Source: Halorientalis marina
GTDB lineage: Archaea; Halobacteriota; Halobacteria; Halobacteriales; Haloarculaceae
DNA length: 64,000 nt
Direction: 5' to 3'
NCBI RefSeq assembly: GCF_023028345.1
Contig: NZ_CP095487.1
Location: forward strand, 3,410,001-3,474,000
Positions within the stretch are counted from its first letter, which is position 1. Each line of letters starts with the position of its first letter. The translations under genes were made by a program, and so were the position numbers. The notes under the pieces are model-generated. The model did no database searches. It was given only the letters and a program-made list of their open reading frames with translations, and had not been told where the DNA came from. Positions 26,088 to 35,292 of the stretch are shown piece after piece.

Positions 26088-26573
26088 ATGACCGAAGCGA
26101 CGGCCTTCTCGCTCCGGAACGTCGGGGCCGGTCCGGACCCGTTCTCGCTCGTGGACGTCGACGCCGACTTCGCCGTCGTCTGTTTCCAGCGGGACTACCA
26201 CTGCACGAACTGCCGGAAGCAGGTGCAGGCGTTGGCCGACCAGTACGACGCGTTCCGCGAACGCGGCGCCGAGGTGCTCTCCATCGTCCCGGAACCGCCC
26301 GAGCGCCTCCGGGAGTGGCAAGAGCAGTACGACCTCCCGTACCCCCTGCTCGCGGACCCGGAGGCGACCGTCGGGGACGCCTACGACCAGCCCGTGCGGT
26401 TCGGCTTCCTCGGCGGATTGAGCGACTTCCTGGGGCGGATGCCCGCGGTCGTCGTCCTCGACCTGCGTGGGGAAGAACCCGACGTCGTCTACGAACAGCG
26501 CGGCAGTTCGACTTTCGACAGGCCCGACATCGAGGACCTGCTGGCGGCACTCGACGAGGCGCGGACAGGGTGA
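26088..26573 (+). CDS. peroxiredoxin-like (redoxin) protein
   Basis: 161 residues of the AhpC/TSA fold. The peroxidatic region reads VVCFQRDYHCTNCRKQVQALADQ, with a CxxC in place of the usual single Cys after Pro-x-x-x-Thr, closer to thioredoxin-like redoxins. LPYPLLADPEATVGDAYDQ and a C-terminal helix complete the fold. It lies 70 nt downstream of the radical SAM gene and could be cotranscribed as a reductant partner (inference). Confidence 0.82.
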   Translation: MTEATAFSLRNVGAGPDPFSLVDVDADFAVVCFQRDYHCTNCRKQVQALADQYDAFRERGAEVLSIVPEPPERLREWQEQYDLPYPLLADPEATVGDAYDQPVRFGFLGGLSDFLGRMPAVVVLDLRGEEPDVVYEQRGSSTFDRPDIEDLLAALDEARTG

Positions 26574-26676
26574 ACACCCGGCCGGCGTCCCGCGCCGTTA
26601 CCTGCCTCGATAGGCGACACCGTGTGACGTGGTACCGTGGAAAAGGATTTACCCGATGACGGCGAACGGGGCGGGT

Positions 26677-26895
26677 ATGGACGGAGACACGCGCAACCTC
26701 CTGCTGACGACCGGTGGCGTCGTCCTCGGCCTCGTGGTGATGCTGTACGGCGTCTCGCTGACCGCCGGGGAGTCGCTGACCGTCTTCACGATAATCGGCG
26801 GGGGCATCGTCCTCCTCGCCGTCGGCGTGCTGACCGCCTGGGAGATGGGCGGCGAGGGCGAAGCGGAGGCACACGGCGAAACCCACGCGGAGTGA
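26677..26895 (+). CDS. small two-helix membrane protein
   Basis: 72 residues: transmembrane helix LLLTTGGVVLGLVVMLYGVSL, a short loop, and helix FTIIGGGIVLLAVGVLTAW, then an acidic His-containing tail (EAEAHGETHAE). Unknown function. The start MDGDT is chosen because a TATA-like ggattta at 26645-26651 lies about 27 nt upstream. ATG 26656 would add seven residues. Confidence 0.55.
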   Translation: MDGDTRNLLLTTGGVVLGLVVMLYGVSLTAGESLTVFTIIGGGIVLLAVGVLTAWEMGGEGEAEAHGETHAE

Positions 26896-26932
26896 GATCG
26901 GCGGCCGTGAGAGTGCCGGAACCGCAAGCTTC

Positions 26933-26949
26933 ATGGTATGGCATACCAT
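26933..26949. promoter_or_regulatory. 17-bp palindrome next to an orphan promoter
   Basis: Perfect inverted repeat atggtatg-g-cataccat, continuing cataccata, just downstream of gcaagcttcat, which looks like a haloarchaeal BRE/TATA element. The arrangement resembles an autoregulated operator. The only following frame (GTG about 26958, MAQSIDRP then stop) is far too short for a regulator, so the site seems to lack its gene. The region 26896-27107 shows nothing else. Confidence 0.45.
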
Positions 26950-27107
26950 ACCATAGGGTGAGCGAGGTGATGGCACAGTCTATCGACCGACCGTAACCGA
27001 CATCGACCGTCGTACAGCCCACGAACACCCGTCGTAGCTCGTGTTCCTGCCGTGCCCGTGGTTTGGGATGCCTCACTCTCGTCCGGTCGGCGGACGGCGG
27101 TGGCCGC

Positions 27108-28403
27108 TCACTTCGTCGCCCAGGCGATCGCCTGCTGGAGGTCATCCTTGATGTCCTCGACGCCTTCGAGGCCCACCGAGAGACGGACCATGTCGTCGGT
27201 GACGCCGGCGGCTTCCTGTTCCTCGTCGGTGAGCTGCTGGTGCGTCGTCGAGGCCGGGTGGATGATGAGCGTCTTCGCGTCGCCGACGTTGGCGAGCAGG
27301 CTGGCGATCTCCGTGCTCTCGACGGTCGCTTTCGCGGCCTCGTAGCCCTCCTTCAGCCCGAAGGCCAACATCCCGCCGTAGCCGCCGTCGAGGTACTCGC
27401 TGGCGTTGTCGTGGGTCTCGTGGTCTTCGAGGCCGGGGTAGGTGACCCAGGAGACCTGCGGGAGGTCCTGGAGGAACTCCGCGACCGCCATCGCGTTCTC
27501 GCTGTGCCGGCGCATTCTGGTCGGGAGGGTCTCGACACCCTGGAGGGTCTGCCAGGCGTCGAACGGTGATTGCTGGTTCCCCATGTCGCGCAGGCCGCGG
27601 GCGATGGCGGTGTAGGTGAAGGCCTGGTCGCCCATCGCCTCGGCGAAGTTCACGCCGTGGTACGCGGGGTTGTCCTTCGCGATCTCGGGGTACTTGTCGG
27701 CGTGAGCGAGCCAGTCGAAGTTCCCGCCGTCCACGACGACGCCGCCGATGGTCGTCCCGTGGCCGTGAATCCACTTCGTCGTCGAGTTCCAGACGAGGTT
27801 CGCGCCGTGTTCGATGGGGCGACAGAGCGCCGGCGTCGCGAAGGTGTTGTCCATGAACAGCGGCACGCCGTGCTCGTCCGCGATGTCGGCGAGCCGTTCG
27901 ATGTCCGGCGTCACCAGCGCGGGGTTGCCGATAGTCTCGCAGTGGATGTACTTCGTGTTCTCGTCGATGGCTTCCTCGTAGGCCTCGTAATCGAGCGTGT
28001 CGACGAACCGCACCTCGACGCCCTGCCGGGGCGCGGTGTGCGTGTAGTAGGTGTAGGTCCCGCCGTACAGCGACGAGGCGGTGACGACGTTGTCGCCGGC
28101 GTCCGCGAGGACGAAGTCGGTGACGTTCAGTGCCGCCATCCCCGAGGCGGTGGCGACGGCGCCGGACCCGCCTTCGAGCGCGGCCAGTCGCTCCTGGAGC
28201 ATCTCGACGGTGGGGTTCATCAGCCGGGAGTAGATGTACCCCGGTTCCTCCAGGGCGAACTGGCTCGCGGCGTCGTCGGCGTCCTCGAAGACGTACGAAC
28301 TGGTCTGGTAGATCGGCGGCGCCCGGGCACCCGTGGCCGGGTCCGGTTCTTCCTGTCCCACGTGCAGGGATTTCGTCTCGATGGAGTCATCCTCGTCTGC
28401 CAT
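27108..28403 (-). CDS. metY: O-acetylhomoserine (thiol)-lyase
   Basis: 431 residues; PLP-dependent trans-sulfuration family enzyme adding sulfide or methanethiol to O-acetylhomoserine. Motifs: [50 protein letters not shown], the PLP-lysine region [17 protein letters not shown], and a C-terminal HPASTTHQQLT segment. Its closest relative in the window is the gene at 30059-31402. Encoded alone, upstream of a divergent small membrane protein. Confidence 0.9.
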   Translation of the reverse strand: MADEDDSIETKSLHVGQEEPDPATGARAPPIYQTSSYVFEDADDAASQFALEEPGYIYSRLMNPTVEMLQERLAALEGGSGAVATASGMAALNVTDFVLADAGDNVVTASSLYGGTYTYYTHTAPRQGVEVRFVDTLDYEAYEEAIDENTKYIHCETIGNPALVTPDIERLADIADEHGVPLFMDNTFATPALCRPIEHGANLVWNSTTKWIHGHGTTIGGVVVDGGNFDWLAHADKYPEIAKDNPAYHGVNFAEAMGDQAFTYTAIARGLRDMGNQQSPFDAWQTLQGVETLPTRMRRHSENAMAVAEFLQDLPQVSWVTYPGLEDHETHDNASEYLDGGYGGMLAFGLKEGYEAAKATVESTEIASLLANVGDAKTLIIHPASTTHQQLTDEEQEAAGVTDDMVRLSVGLEGVEDIKDDLQQAIAWATK

Positions 28404-28569
28404 ATCGGCGGCGATACACGGGGTAGGCCGTTATAGTTGTGCCAACCCGCGAGAACCGCGGGTATCTCTGACGCGACGCCGCGTCCGGGGGCGGTCTCGG
28501 CGGGGCCGCCGTCAGCCGTGCGTCTGACGCGGAGACACGTATTTGTCGCCGTCCCACGAATTGCCGGGT

Positions 28570-28830
28570 ATGTCGGGCCTCCGTCGACGACTCGCCGGGA
28601 CGGTACTGGAACCGATCAGCGACCACCCCCTCCGGGCGGCGGGCGGGGTCTGTGCCGTCGTCGCCGCCGCCGTCGTCTGGGTCGGCGTGACCGCCGGCGC
28701 CACGGGCCAGTCCGCCGGCGCGGCGGGCGGGGACGTGACGCTCGCGGCCGTCGCCGAGTACGCGGCCGCCCACCCCGCCTACCCCGCCGCGGTTCTCGTC
28801 GGCCTGGCCGTCCTCTTTTTCGCCGACTGA
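28570..28830 (+). CDS. small membrane protein
   Basis: 86 residues with two hydrophobic segments (AAGGVCAVVAAAVVWVGVTAG and YPAAVLVGLAVLFFA) separated by an Ala/Gly-rich loop. A TATA-like cgtatttg about 28 nt upstream supports the ATG at 28570. Unknown function. It lies between the two met loci. Confidence 0.55.
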   Translation: MSGLRRRLAGTVLEPISDHPLRAAGGVCAVVAAAVVWVGVTAGATGQSAGAAGGDVTLAAVAEYAAAHPAYPAAVLVGLAVLFFAD

Positions 28831-28831
28831 C

Positions 28832-28850
28832 CGCGACCGCTCCGGTCGCG
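28832..28850. terminator. bidirectional hairpin between convergent genes
   Basis: Perfect 8-bp stem cgcgaccg/cggtcgcg with a 3-nt loop (ctc), filling the 20-nt gap between the small membrane gene and metX stops. It could serve both directions; no T-run follows on the plus strand. Confidence 0.45.
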
Positions 28851-30062
28851 TCAGTCCGAGAAGAGGCTCGTGTGGACGGGCGCGAAGTCGCTGCCCTCGT
28901 CCTCGGTCTCGGCGGTGTCGGTGACGGCCTTGCCGGCGACGCCGTCCTCGAGGAAATCCGAGAGCGGCGGCCCGACTTTCTCGGGTTCGACGAGGAAGGC
29001 GTCGTGGCCGTGGTCGGACTCGACGACGTGGTGGGCGACGCGGGCTTCCGTCTCCCGAACGGCTTCGGCCAGTTCCTCGGCCTGCTCGGTCGTGAAGTGC
29101 CAGTCGCCGGTGAAGGACATACAGAGCGCCTCGCCCTCGAAGGCGGCGATGGCGTCGGCGTCGCTCTCGAACCCGGCGGCGAGGTCGTAGTTGTCCATCG
29201 CCCGCGTCAGGTAGAGGTAGGAGTTCGCGTCGAAGCGGTCGACGAACTTCTCGGCCTGGTAGTCGAGATACGACTCCACGTCGCGGTAGGGGAAGAACGT
29301 CCCGGCGGCGTCGGTCGGGAACGAGCGCATGGCGTCCCGCCCGGCCGCGCGGCGGCCGAACTTCTTCTCCATGGACGCCTTCGAGAGGTACATGACGTGG
29401 CCGATCTGGCGGGCCAGCGCCAGCCCGTCTTTCGGGGCGCTGTCCGTGCTGTAGTACTCCCCGCCCTGCCAGTCGGCGTCGGTGGTGATGGCGCGGCGGG
29501 CGATGGCGTCGAGCGCGAGACACTGCGGATCGAGGCGCGCGGCGGCCGCGATGGGGACGACCTTCTCGACGTGGTCGGGGTGGCGTTTCGCCCAGTCGAC
29601 GGCGTTCATACCGCCGACGCTCCCGCCGACGACGGCGTGGAGGGCGGGAATCCCGAGTTCGTCCAGCAGGAGCCGCTGGGCCTCGGTCCAGTCGCCGACC
29701 GTGACCGCCGGGAAGTCCGTGCCGTAGGGCTCGCCGGTCTCGGGGTGTTCCGAGGCCGGTCCCGACGAACCGTAACAGGACCCGGGAACGTTCGCACAGA
29801 CGACGTAGTACTCCGTCGTGTCGATGGCTTTCCCCGGGCCGACGATGTCGTCCCACCAGGCGCGGGCCTGTCCGGCGGTGCCGTCGGTGCCGCGGTGGCC
29901 CGCGACGTGGGCGCTGCCGGTCAGTGCGTGACAGACGAGGACGGCGTTGTCGCCCGTGAACTCGCCGTAGGCCTCGTAGGCCAGTTCGAGGTCCGGGATG
30001 GACTCCCCGCACTCGAACTCGAACTCGCCCACCGAGACCGTGTCGCGTTCGACCTCCATCAT
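28851..30062 (-). CDS. metX: homoserine O-acetyltransferase
   Basis: 403 residues, alpha/beta-hydrolase fold, activating homoserine for methionine synthesis. The nucleophile elbow [19 protein letters not shown] contains Ser148; early motifs are [16 protein letters not shown] and [14 protein letters not shown]. The C-terminal [17 protein letters not shown] supplies the catalytic His/Asp. Its start overlaps the stop of the upstream thiol-lyase, so the two are translationally coupled. It supplies O-acetylhomoserine to both thiol-lyases. Confidence 0.93.
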   Translation of the reverse strand: MMEVERDTVSVGEFEFECGESIPDLELAYEAYGEFTGDNAVLVCHALTGSAHVAGHRGTDGTAGQARAWWDDIVGPGKAIDTTEYYVVCANVPGSCYGSSGPASEHPETGEPYGTDFPAVTVGDWTEAQRLLLDELGIPALHAVVGGSVGGMNAVDWAKRHPDHVEKVVPIAAAARLDPQCLALDAIARRAITTDADWQGGEYYSTDSAPKDGLALARQIGHVMYLSKASMEKKFGRRAAGRDAMRSFPTDAAGTFFPYRDVESYLDYQAEKFVDRFDANSYLYLTRAMDNYDLAAGFESDADAIAAFEGEALCMSFTGDWHFTTEQAEELAEAVRETEARVAHHVVESDHGHDAFLVEPEKVGPPLSDFLEDGVAGKAVTDTAETEDEGSDFAPVHTSLFSD

Positions 30063-31402
30063 GTGGCCTCCGTGATAGCGCGCTCCAGGTCGGCCACGAT
30101 GTCGGCCTCGTCCTCGATACCCACCGAGAGCCGCACGAGGTCGGGCGTGACGCCGCTGGCGCGCTGTTCGGCCTCCGAGAGCTGTGCGTGGGTCGTGCTG
30201 GCGGGGTGGACGACCAGCGTCTTCGCGTCGCCGACGTTGGCGAGGAACTGGCCGAGTTCGACGGACTCACAGAAGTCCCGGCCGGCCGCGAAGCCGCCGT
30301 CGAGCCCGAAGGCGATCATCCCGCCGTAGCCACCGACGGACGAACCGTCCGTCGAGGCTCGCGATCCGCTGGATCGCCCACCGCCGTCGAGGTACTCGCT
30401 GGCGTTGTCGTGGGTCTCGTGCCCCTCCAGTCCGGGATAGGTGACCCAGGCCACCTCGGGGTGGTCACGCAGGAACTCCGCGACGGCCATCGCGTTCTCG
30501 CAGTGGCGTTCCATCCGGAGCGAGAGCGTCTCGGTACCCTGGAGGGTCTGCCAGGCGTCGAAGGGCTTCTGCCCGTCGCCGAGCGCGCGGAGGGCGCGGT
30601 AGCGGGCGGCGGCGGCGAACGCGCGGTCGCCGAAGTGGTCGCTGAAGTTCGTGCCGTCGAAGGCGGGATTGTCGGCACCGATCTCGGGGAACTTCTCGGG
30701 GTGGTCGCCCCAGGGAAATGAGCCGCCGTCGACGAGGACGCCGCCGACGGTCGTGCCCGAGCCGTGAATCCACTTCGTCGTCGACTCCCAGACGATGTCC
30801 GCGCCGTGGTCCAGCGGGGTGCAGAGCGCGGGCGTCCCGAAGGTGTTGTCGACGAACAGCGGCACGTCGTTCGCCTCGCAGACGGCGGCCAGTTCGTCGA
30901 AGTCCGGCGTGATCAGCGAGGGATTCCCGATGGTCTCGCAGTGGACGTAGGCGGTGTCGTCGTCGATGGCGTCGTCGTAGGCGGCGTAGTCGAGGGTGTC
31001 GACAAAGCGGGTCTCGATTCCGCGCCGGCGGGCGTTGTGCGAGAGATAGGTGTGGGTCCCGCCGTAGATGGAGGACGCGGAGACGACGTTGTCGCCGGCC
31101 TCGGCGAGGACGCTGGTGGCGGCGTCGAGCGCGGCCATCCCACTCCCGGTCGCCACGGCGCCGACGCCGTTCTCCAGGGCGGCGAGTCGCTTCTCGAGGG
31201 TCCGCACGGTGGGGTTGTGAAAGCGCGAGTAGATGTTGCCCTCGCCCTCCAGCGCGAACAGGTCCGCGGCGTGCTCGGCGTCCTCGAAGACGTACGAGGT
31301 CGTCTGGTAGATCGGCGGGGCGCGGGCCCCCGTCGCCGGGTCCGGCTCCTCCTGCCCGGCGTGGACACAGCGCGTCCCGAACCCGAAGTTCGCGTCGGTC
31401 AT
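30059..31402 (-). CDS. O-acetylhomoserine (thiol)-lyase paralogue with internal insert
   Basis: 447 residues of the Cys/Met-metabolism PLP family, with [33 protein letters not shown] (PLP lysine) and GTDE-type C-terminal motifs as in the 27108-28403 paralogue. Where that protein reads EYLDGGYGGML, this one reads EYLDGG, then [16 protein letters not shown], then GYGGMI. The extra 16 residues are encoded by a palindrome pair. It is coupled to metX in one operon. Thiol-lyase versus cystathionine synthase activity cannot be separated from sequence. The ATG at 31402 fits the TATA at 31431-31435. Confidence 0.88.
   Translation of the reverse strand: MTDANFGFGTRCVHAGQEEPDPATGARAPPIYQTTSYVFEDAEHAADLFALEGEGNIYSRFHNPTVRTLEKRLAALENGVGAVATGSGMAALDAATSVLAEAGDNVVSASSIYGGTHTYLSHNARRRGIETRFVDTLDYAAYDDAIDDDTAYVHCETIGNPSLITPDFDELAAVCEANDVPLFVDNTFGTPALCTPLDHGADIVWESTTKWIHGSGTTVGGVLVDGGSFPWGDHPEKFPEIGADNPAFDGTNFSDHFGDRAFAAAARYRALRALGDGQKPFDAWQTLQGTETLSLRMERHCENAMAVAEFLRDHPEVAWVTYPGLEGHETHDNASEYLDGGGRSSGSRASTDGSSVGGYGGMIAFGLDGGFAAGRDFCESVELGQFLANVGDAKTLVVHPASTTHAQLSEAEQRASGVTPDLVRLSVGIEDEADIVADLERAITEAT
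30333..30376. repeat. palindrome pair inside the thiol-lyase gene
   Basis: cgacggac/gtccgtcg at 30333-30353 (5-nt loop) and gcgatcc/ggatcgc at 30360-30376 (3-nt loop), 6 nt apart. The paralogue two genes away lacks exactly this stretch, so it is demonstrably extra sequence and not part of the family core. Confidence 0.8.
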
Positions 31403-31410
31403 GTATGACA

Positions 31411-31440
31411 CTCATATATCTCAAAGCTTCTATAACCACG
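31411..31440. promoter_or_regulatory. divergent promoter, met operon / aminotransferase
   Basis: Minus-strand TATA (ggttatag reading, 31430-31437) lies 28 nt before the thiol-lyase ATG at 31402. The stretch is strikingly AT-rich (tcatatatctcaaagcttct). The plus-strand gene starts about 140 nt further on. Confidence 0.5.
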
Positions 31441-31575
31441 AGTTACGGCAATATTCACAGTGTCAGAAAATACCACGCAAGGCTCGTGCGGTCGGCGCCT
31501 CCGGCGGCCGCCGCGGACGGTATCAAAACTACCATGCCACCCGGCCGAGAGGGAATACGTACTCAGGTGATTCCG

Positions 31576-32685
31576 GTGACGAAAAAACAGGAGTACACAG
31601 GCGATTACCCGGAGAAGACGCTCTATCTCCCGGGGCCGACGGAGGTGCGCGAGGACGTGATCGAGGCGATGGCCGAGCCGATGTTCGGCCACCGCATGGA
31701 CCGCATGACCGACCTCTACACGACCATCGTCGAGGACACCAAGGACTTTCTCGACACCGACCAGGAGGTCATCGTCCTCACCGCCTCCGGCACGGAGTTC
31801 TGGGAGGCCACCACGCTCAATCTCGTCGAGGACCGGATGCTCGTCCCCACCTCCGGCGCGTTCAGCGAGCGCCAGGCCAACGTCGCCGAGCGACTGGGCA
31901 AGACCGTCGATCGTATCGAGTACGACTGGGGCCAGGCCGTCAAGCCCGACGACATCCGCGACGCCCTCGAAGCGAGTGACGAGGGCTACGACGCCGTCGG
32001 CATGGTCATGAACGAGACCTCGACGGGCGTCCGGAATCCGGTCGAGGAGATCGGCGACCTGCTCGGTGACTACCCGGACACCTACTTCGTCGTCGACGCC
32101 ATTTCCTGTCTCGGCGGCGACTACGTCGACATCGAGGACCACAACATCGACTGCATCTTCACCTCCACGCAGAAGGCCTTCGCCATGCCGCCCGGACTCG
32201 CCGTCTGTACCGTCAGCGACGACGCCTACGAGCGCGAGGTCGAGAAGGGCGATTCCTCGTGGTACGGCGGGTTCCGGCGCACGCTCGATTACTACGACCG
32301 GAAGGGCCAGACCCACTCGACGCCGGCCATCCCGATCATGCTCGCCTACCGCAAGCAGATGAAACACATGCTCGAAGAGGGCCACGACGCCCGCGACGAG
32401 CGCCACCGCGAGATGGCCGAGTACACCCGCGACTGGGCGCGCGAGCACTTCGACCTCTACCCGGAGGGCGGCTACGAGTCCCAGACCGTCACCTGCGTCG
32501 AGAACACGCGCGGTATCGACGTGGCCGAGACCGTGGAAACCGTCTCCGAGGAGTACGACTTCGTCTTCTCCAGTGGCTACGGCGACATCGGAGAGGAGAG
32601 CTTCCGCATCGGCCACATGGGCGAACACACCGTCGAGAGCGTCCGGGAACTCACCGACGCCATCGAGGACGTCGCCGGCCTCTGA
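31576..32685 (+). CDS. class V aminotransferase (alanine/serine-glyoxylate or -pyruvate type)
   Basis: 369 residues. PLP fold-type I enzyme: LPGPTEVREDVIEAM at the N-terminus, LTASGTEFWEATTLNLV, VVDAISCLGGDYVDI, and the PLP-lysine CIFTSTQKAFAMPPGLAV. Likely a serine--pyruvate or alanine--glyoxylate aminotransferase, linking serine and glycine metabolism. GTG 31576 (TKKQEYTGDYPEKTL) follows aggtga at 6 nt and matches the family; GTG 31567 and ATG 31534 are weaker options. Confidence 0.85.
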   Translation: MTKKQEYTGDYPEKTLYLPGPTEVREDVIEAMAEPMFGHRMDRMTDLYTTIVEDTKDFLDTDQEVIVLTASGTEFWEATTLNLVEDRMLVPTSGAFSERQANVAERLGKTVDRIEYDWGQAVKPDDIRDALEASDEGYDAVGMVMNETSTGVRNPVEEIGDLLGDYPDTYFVVDAISCLGGDYVDIEDHNIDCIFTSTQKAFAMPPGLAVCTVSDDAYEREVEKGDSSWYGGFRRTLDYYDRKGQTHSTPAIPIMLAYRKQMKHMLEEGHDARDERHREMAEYTRDWAREHFDLYPEGGYESQTVTCVENTRGIDVAETVETVSEEYDFVFSSGYGDIGEESFRIGHMGEHTVESVRELTDAIEDVAGL

Positions 32686-32710
32686 ACGGGCGTCGCTCTC
32701 GCTGACGAAC

Positions 32711-32998
32711 TCACTCCTCGCCGACTTGCCGGGTCGCGTATGGGTGTCCGAGTCCGAGCGTCACGACGTGTAGCCCGACGAGCACCAGCAGGGCCAGTCC
32801 CTCGGCGCGGCTGTCGACGCCGGCGGCGAGCACCGGAATGTAGAGGAACGGGAGGGGGATGGCGACCCAGAACGCCGCCGCCGTCACGAGCGCGGCCACC
32901 CGCTCGGAGAGCCACCGCTCGGCGTCGCCGACCGCCAGCAAACCGTCACGGGCGGTGGACAGGAGTCCCTGCCCCCACCGACGCAACCCCCTCGGCAT
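32711..32998 (-). CDS. small membrane protein
   Basis: 95 residues with a basic amphipathic N-terminus, then two hydrophobic helices (VTAAAFWVAIPLPFLYIPVLAAG and ALLVLVGLHVVTLGLGHPYA). Unknown function; convergent with the aminotransferase gene. An AT-rich ttaatatgctaa element lies about 40 nt upstream. Confidence 0.6.
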   Translation of the reverse strand: MPRGLRRWGQGLLSTARDGLLAVGDAERWLSERVAALVTAAAFWVAIPLPFLYIPVLAAGVDSRAEGLALLVLVGLHVVTLGLGHPYATRQVGEE

Positions 32999-33145
32999 TC
33001 GATTCGACCGACGCGTTCCAGTCCCTTCAGTATTAGCATATTAACATGTCGTAACCGGTGCATACACCCCGCCAGTCGCCGGCACGGTCCCGGCCGGTCG
33101 GGCGAGAGCGGTACAGTTAGGGCCGGCGGGCCACACCGTCCGGCG

Positions 33146-35230
33146 ATGACAGCGAGGGACGGCCCACCCGCGGACAACCCGTACGTCGAGGACCCGCCGA
33201 CCGACTTCGTCCCCGTCGAGGACCTCGATCCGGACGCGGCTCGCGAGCAGGCCGCAGACCTCCGGGAAGCGATCCGCTACCACGATCACCGCTACTACGT
33301 CGAGAACGACCCCGTGATCGACGACCGGGTCTACGACGCGCTGTTTTCCCGGTTGCAGGCCCTCGAACGGGCCTTCGACCTCGATACCACCGGTTCACCG
33401 ACCCGGCGGGTCGGTGGGGAACCGCTCGACGAACTCGAATCGGTCGACCACGTCGCACCGATGAGGTCTATCGACGCCAGCGGCGAGGCCGACGACGTGC
33501 GCGCCTTCGACGAGCGGGTCCGGGACCGCCTCGCCGAGGCCGGCTACGACGGCGACCTCGCCTACGTCTGCGAGCCGAAGTTCGACGGCCTCTCCGTGGA
33601 GGTCGTCTACGAGGACGGCCGGTACCAGCGGGCGGCGACCCGCGGCGACGGCGAAACCGGCGAGGACGTGACCGCGAACGTCCGCACCATCGGCGCCGTC
33701 CCCCAGCGACTGCGTGGGGACCACCCCGACTGGCTGGCCGTCCGCGGCGAGGTGTACATGCCGAAAGACGCCTTCCGCGACCTCAACCACGAGCGGGTCG
33801 AGCGCGGCGAGGACGCCTTCGCCAACCCCCGCAACGCCGCCGCCGGCACCCTCCGCCAACTGGACCCCTCGGTCACCGCCGAGCGCCCGCTCGCGACCTT
33901 CTTTTTCGGGATCCTCGACGCCAGCGAGCGCCCCGGCAGCAACTGGGAACAGCTCCGGGCGTTCCCCGAGTGGGGCCTGCCCGTCTCCGGCCACGGCGAG
34001 CGCGTCGCCGACATCGAGGCCGCCATCGACTACCGCGACCGGCTGCTCGACGCCCGCGACGACCTGAACTACGAGATCGACGGCGTGGTCGTCAAGGTCG
34101 ACGACCGCGAGGCCTGCGACCTGCTCGGCGCGACCGCCCGCGCCCCGCGGTGGGCCTTCGCCTACAAGTTCCCGCCGCGCCGCGAGCGCACGACCGTCAC
34201 CGACATCGCCGTCCAGGTCGGCCGCACCGGCCGGCTCACGCCCGTCGCCCTGCTCGACCCCGTCGCGGTCGGCGGCGTCACCGTCTCCCGGGCGAGCCTC
34301 CACAACCCCAGTGAAGTCGCCGCCCTGAACGTGAACGTCGGCGACGTGGTGGCGGTCGAGCGGGCCGGCGACGTGATCCCCGAGGTCACCGAGGTCGTCG
34401 AGAAGCGTTCGGAGGGCCACTTCGAGTTCCCCGAGACCTGCCCCGTCTGTGACAGCCCCGTCGAGCGGGACGGCCCGATGGCGTTCTGTACCGGCGGCCT
34501 GGCCTGTGACGCCCAGCTGGAGCGAGCCATCGAACACTACGCCAGCCGGACGGGCCTGGACATCGAGGGCCTCGGCCCCGAACGCCTCGACCGGCTCATG
34601 ACGGCCGGCCTCGTCGAGCGCCTGCCGGACCTCTACGGCCTCGACGCGGACGACCTCGCCGACCTGGAGGGGTGGGGGGAGCGAAGCGCCGAGAGCCTGC
34701 TCGCGGAACTCGACGCCGCCACGGAGCCGCCGCTCGACGACTTCCTCGCGGCCATCGGCGTCCCCGAAGTGGGCGAGACGACCGCCAGCGCGCTCGCCCG
34801 CCACTTCGGCACGCTCGACGCCGTGATGGACGCCGATGAGGACGAACTCCGAGAAGTCGACGACGTGGGCGAGACCGTCGCCGCCGAGATTCGGGGCTTC
34901 TTCGACGCCGAGGGGAACCGGTCGGTCATCGAACGCCTGCGCGAGGCCGGCGTGGAGCCACAGCCCGTCGAGACCGGGGGCGACGACGAACTCGACGGCC
35001 TCACGTTCGTCTTCACCGGGTCGCTCGACGGCTACACGCGGGGCGAGGCCCAGGACCTCGTCGAGGCCCACGGCGGGTCGGCGACGAGCAGCGTCTCGGG
35101 CAACACCGACTACCTCGTCGTCGGCGCGAACCCGGGGACGACGAAACGCGAGGACGCCGACGAGAACGACGTGCCCGAGATCGACGAGGACGAGTTCGAG
35201 GGCCTGCTCGAAGACCGGGGCGTGCTGTAG
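33146..35230 (+). CDS. ligA: NAD-dependent DNA ligase
   Basis: 694 residues with the full bacterial-type domain order: Ia domain (YHDHRYYVENDPVIDD), adenylation domain with CEPKFDGLSVEVV (adenylated Lys145), an OB fold and a four-Cys zinc finger (CPVCDSPV then CTGGLACDAQL). HhH repeats and a C-terminal BRCT domain (FVFTGSLDGYTRGEAQDLV) follow. Archaea normally use ATP-dependent ligases; haloarchaeal LigN is a known bacterial acquisition. Codon use is nevertheless fully haloarchaeal here, so the transfer is old. Confidence 0.95.
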   Translation: MTARDGPPADNPYVEDPPTDFVPVEDLDPDAAREQAADLREAIRYHDHRYYVENDPVIDDRVYDALFSRLQALERAFDLDTTGSPTRRVGGEPLDELESVDHVAPMRSIDASGEADDVRAFDERVRDRLAEAGYDGDLAYVCEPKFDGLSVEVVYEDGRYQRAATRGDGETGEDVTANVRTIGAVPQRLRGDHPDWLAVRGEVYMPKDAFRDLNHERVERGEDAFANPRNAAAGTLRQLDPSVTAERPLATFFFGILDASERPGSNWEQLRAFPEWGLPVSGHGERVADIEAAIDYRDRLLDARDDLNYEIDGVVVKVDDREACDLLGATARAPRWAFAYKFPPRRERTTVTDIAVQVGRTGRLTPVALLDPVAVGGVTVSRASLHNPSEVAALNVNVGDVVAVERAGDVIPEVTEVVEKRSEGHFEFPETCPVCDSPVERDGPMAFCTGGLACDAQLERAIEHYASRTGLDIEGLGPERLDRLMTAGLVERLPDLYGLDADDLADLEGWGERSAESLLAELDAATEPPLDDFLAAIGVPEVGETTASALARHFGTLDAVMDADEDELREVDDVGETVAAEIRGFFDAEGNRSVIERLREAGVEPQPVETGGDDELDGLTFVFTGSLDGYTRGEAQDLVEAHGGSATSSVSGNTDYLVVGANPGTTKREDADENDVPEIDEDEFEGLLEDRGVL

Positions 35231-35292
35231 CCGCGTCCCGGCGACGACCGCCCCGACGTCGGCGGCGGCCGGCCCATCTCGGCTTCGACCCC

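Noticed and set aside
34660..34700. Palindromic insert in ligA (gagcgaagcg word)
   Set aside because: The protein reads LEGWGERSAESLLAELD, which is normal LigA sequence; there is no extra peptide.
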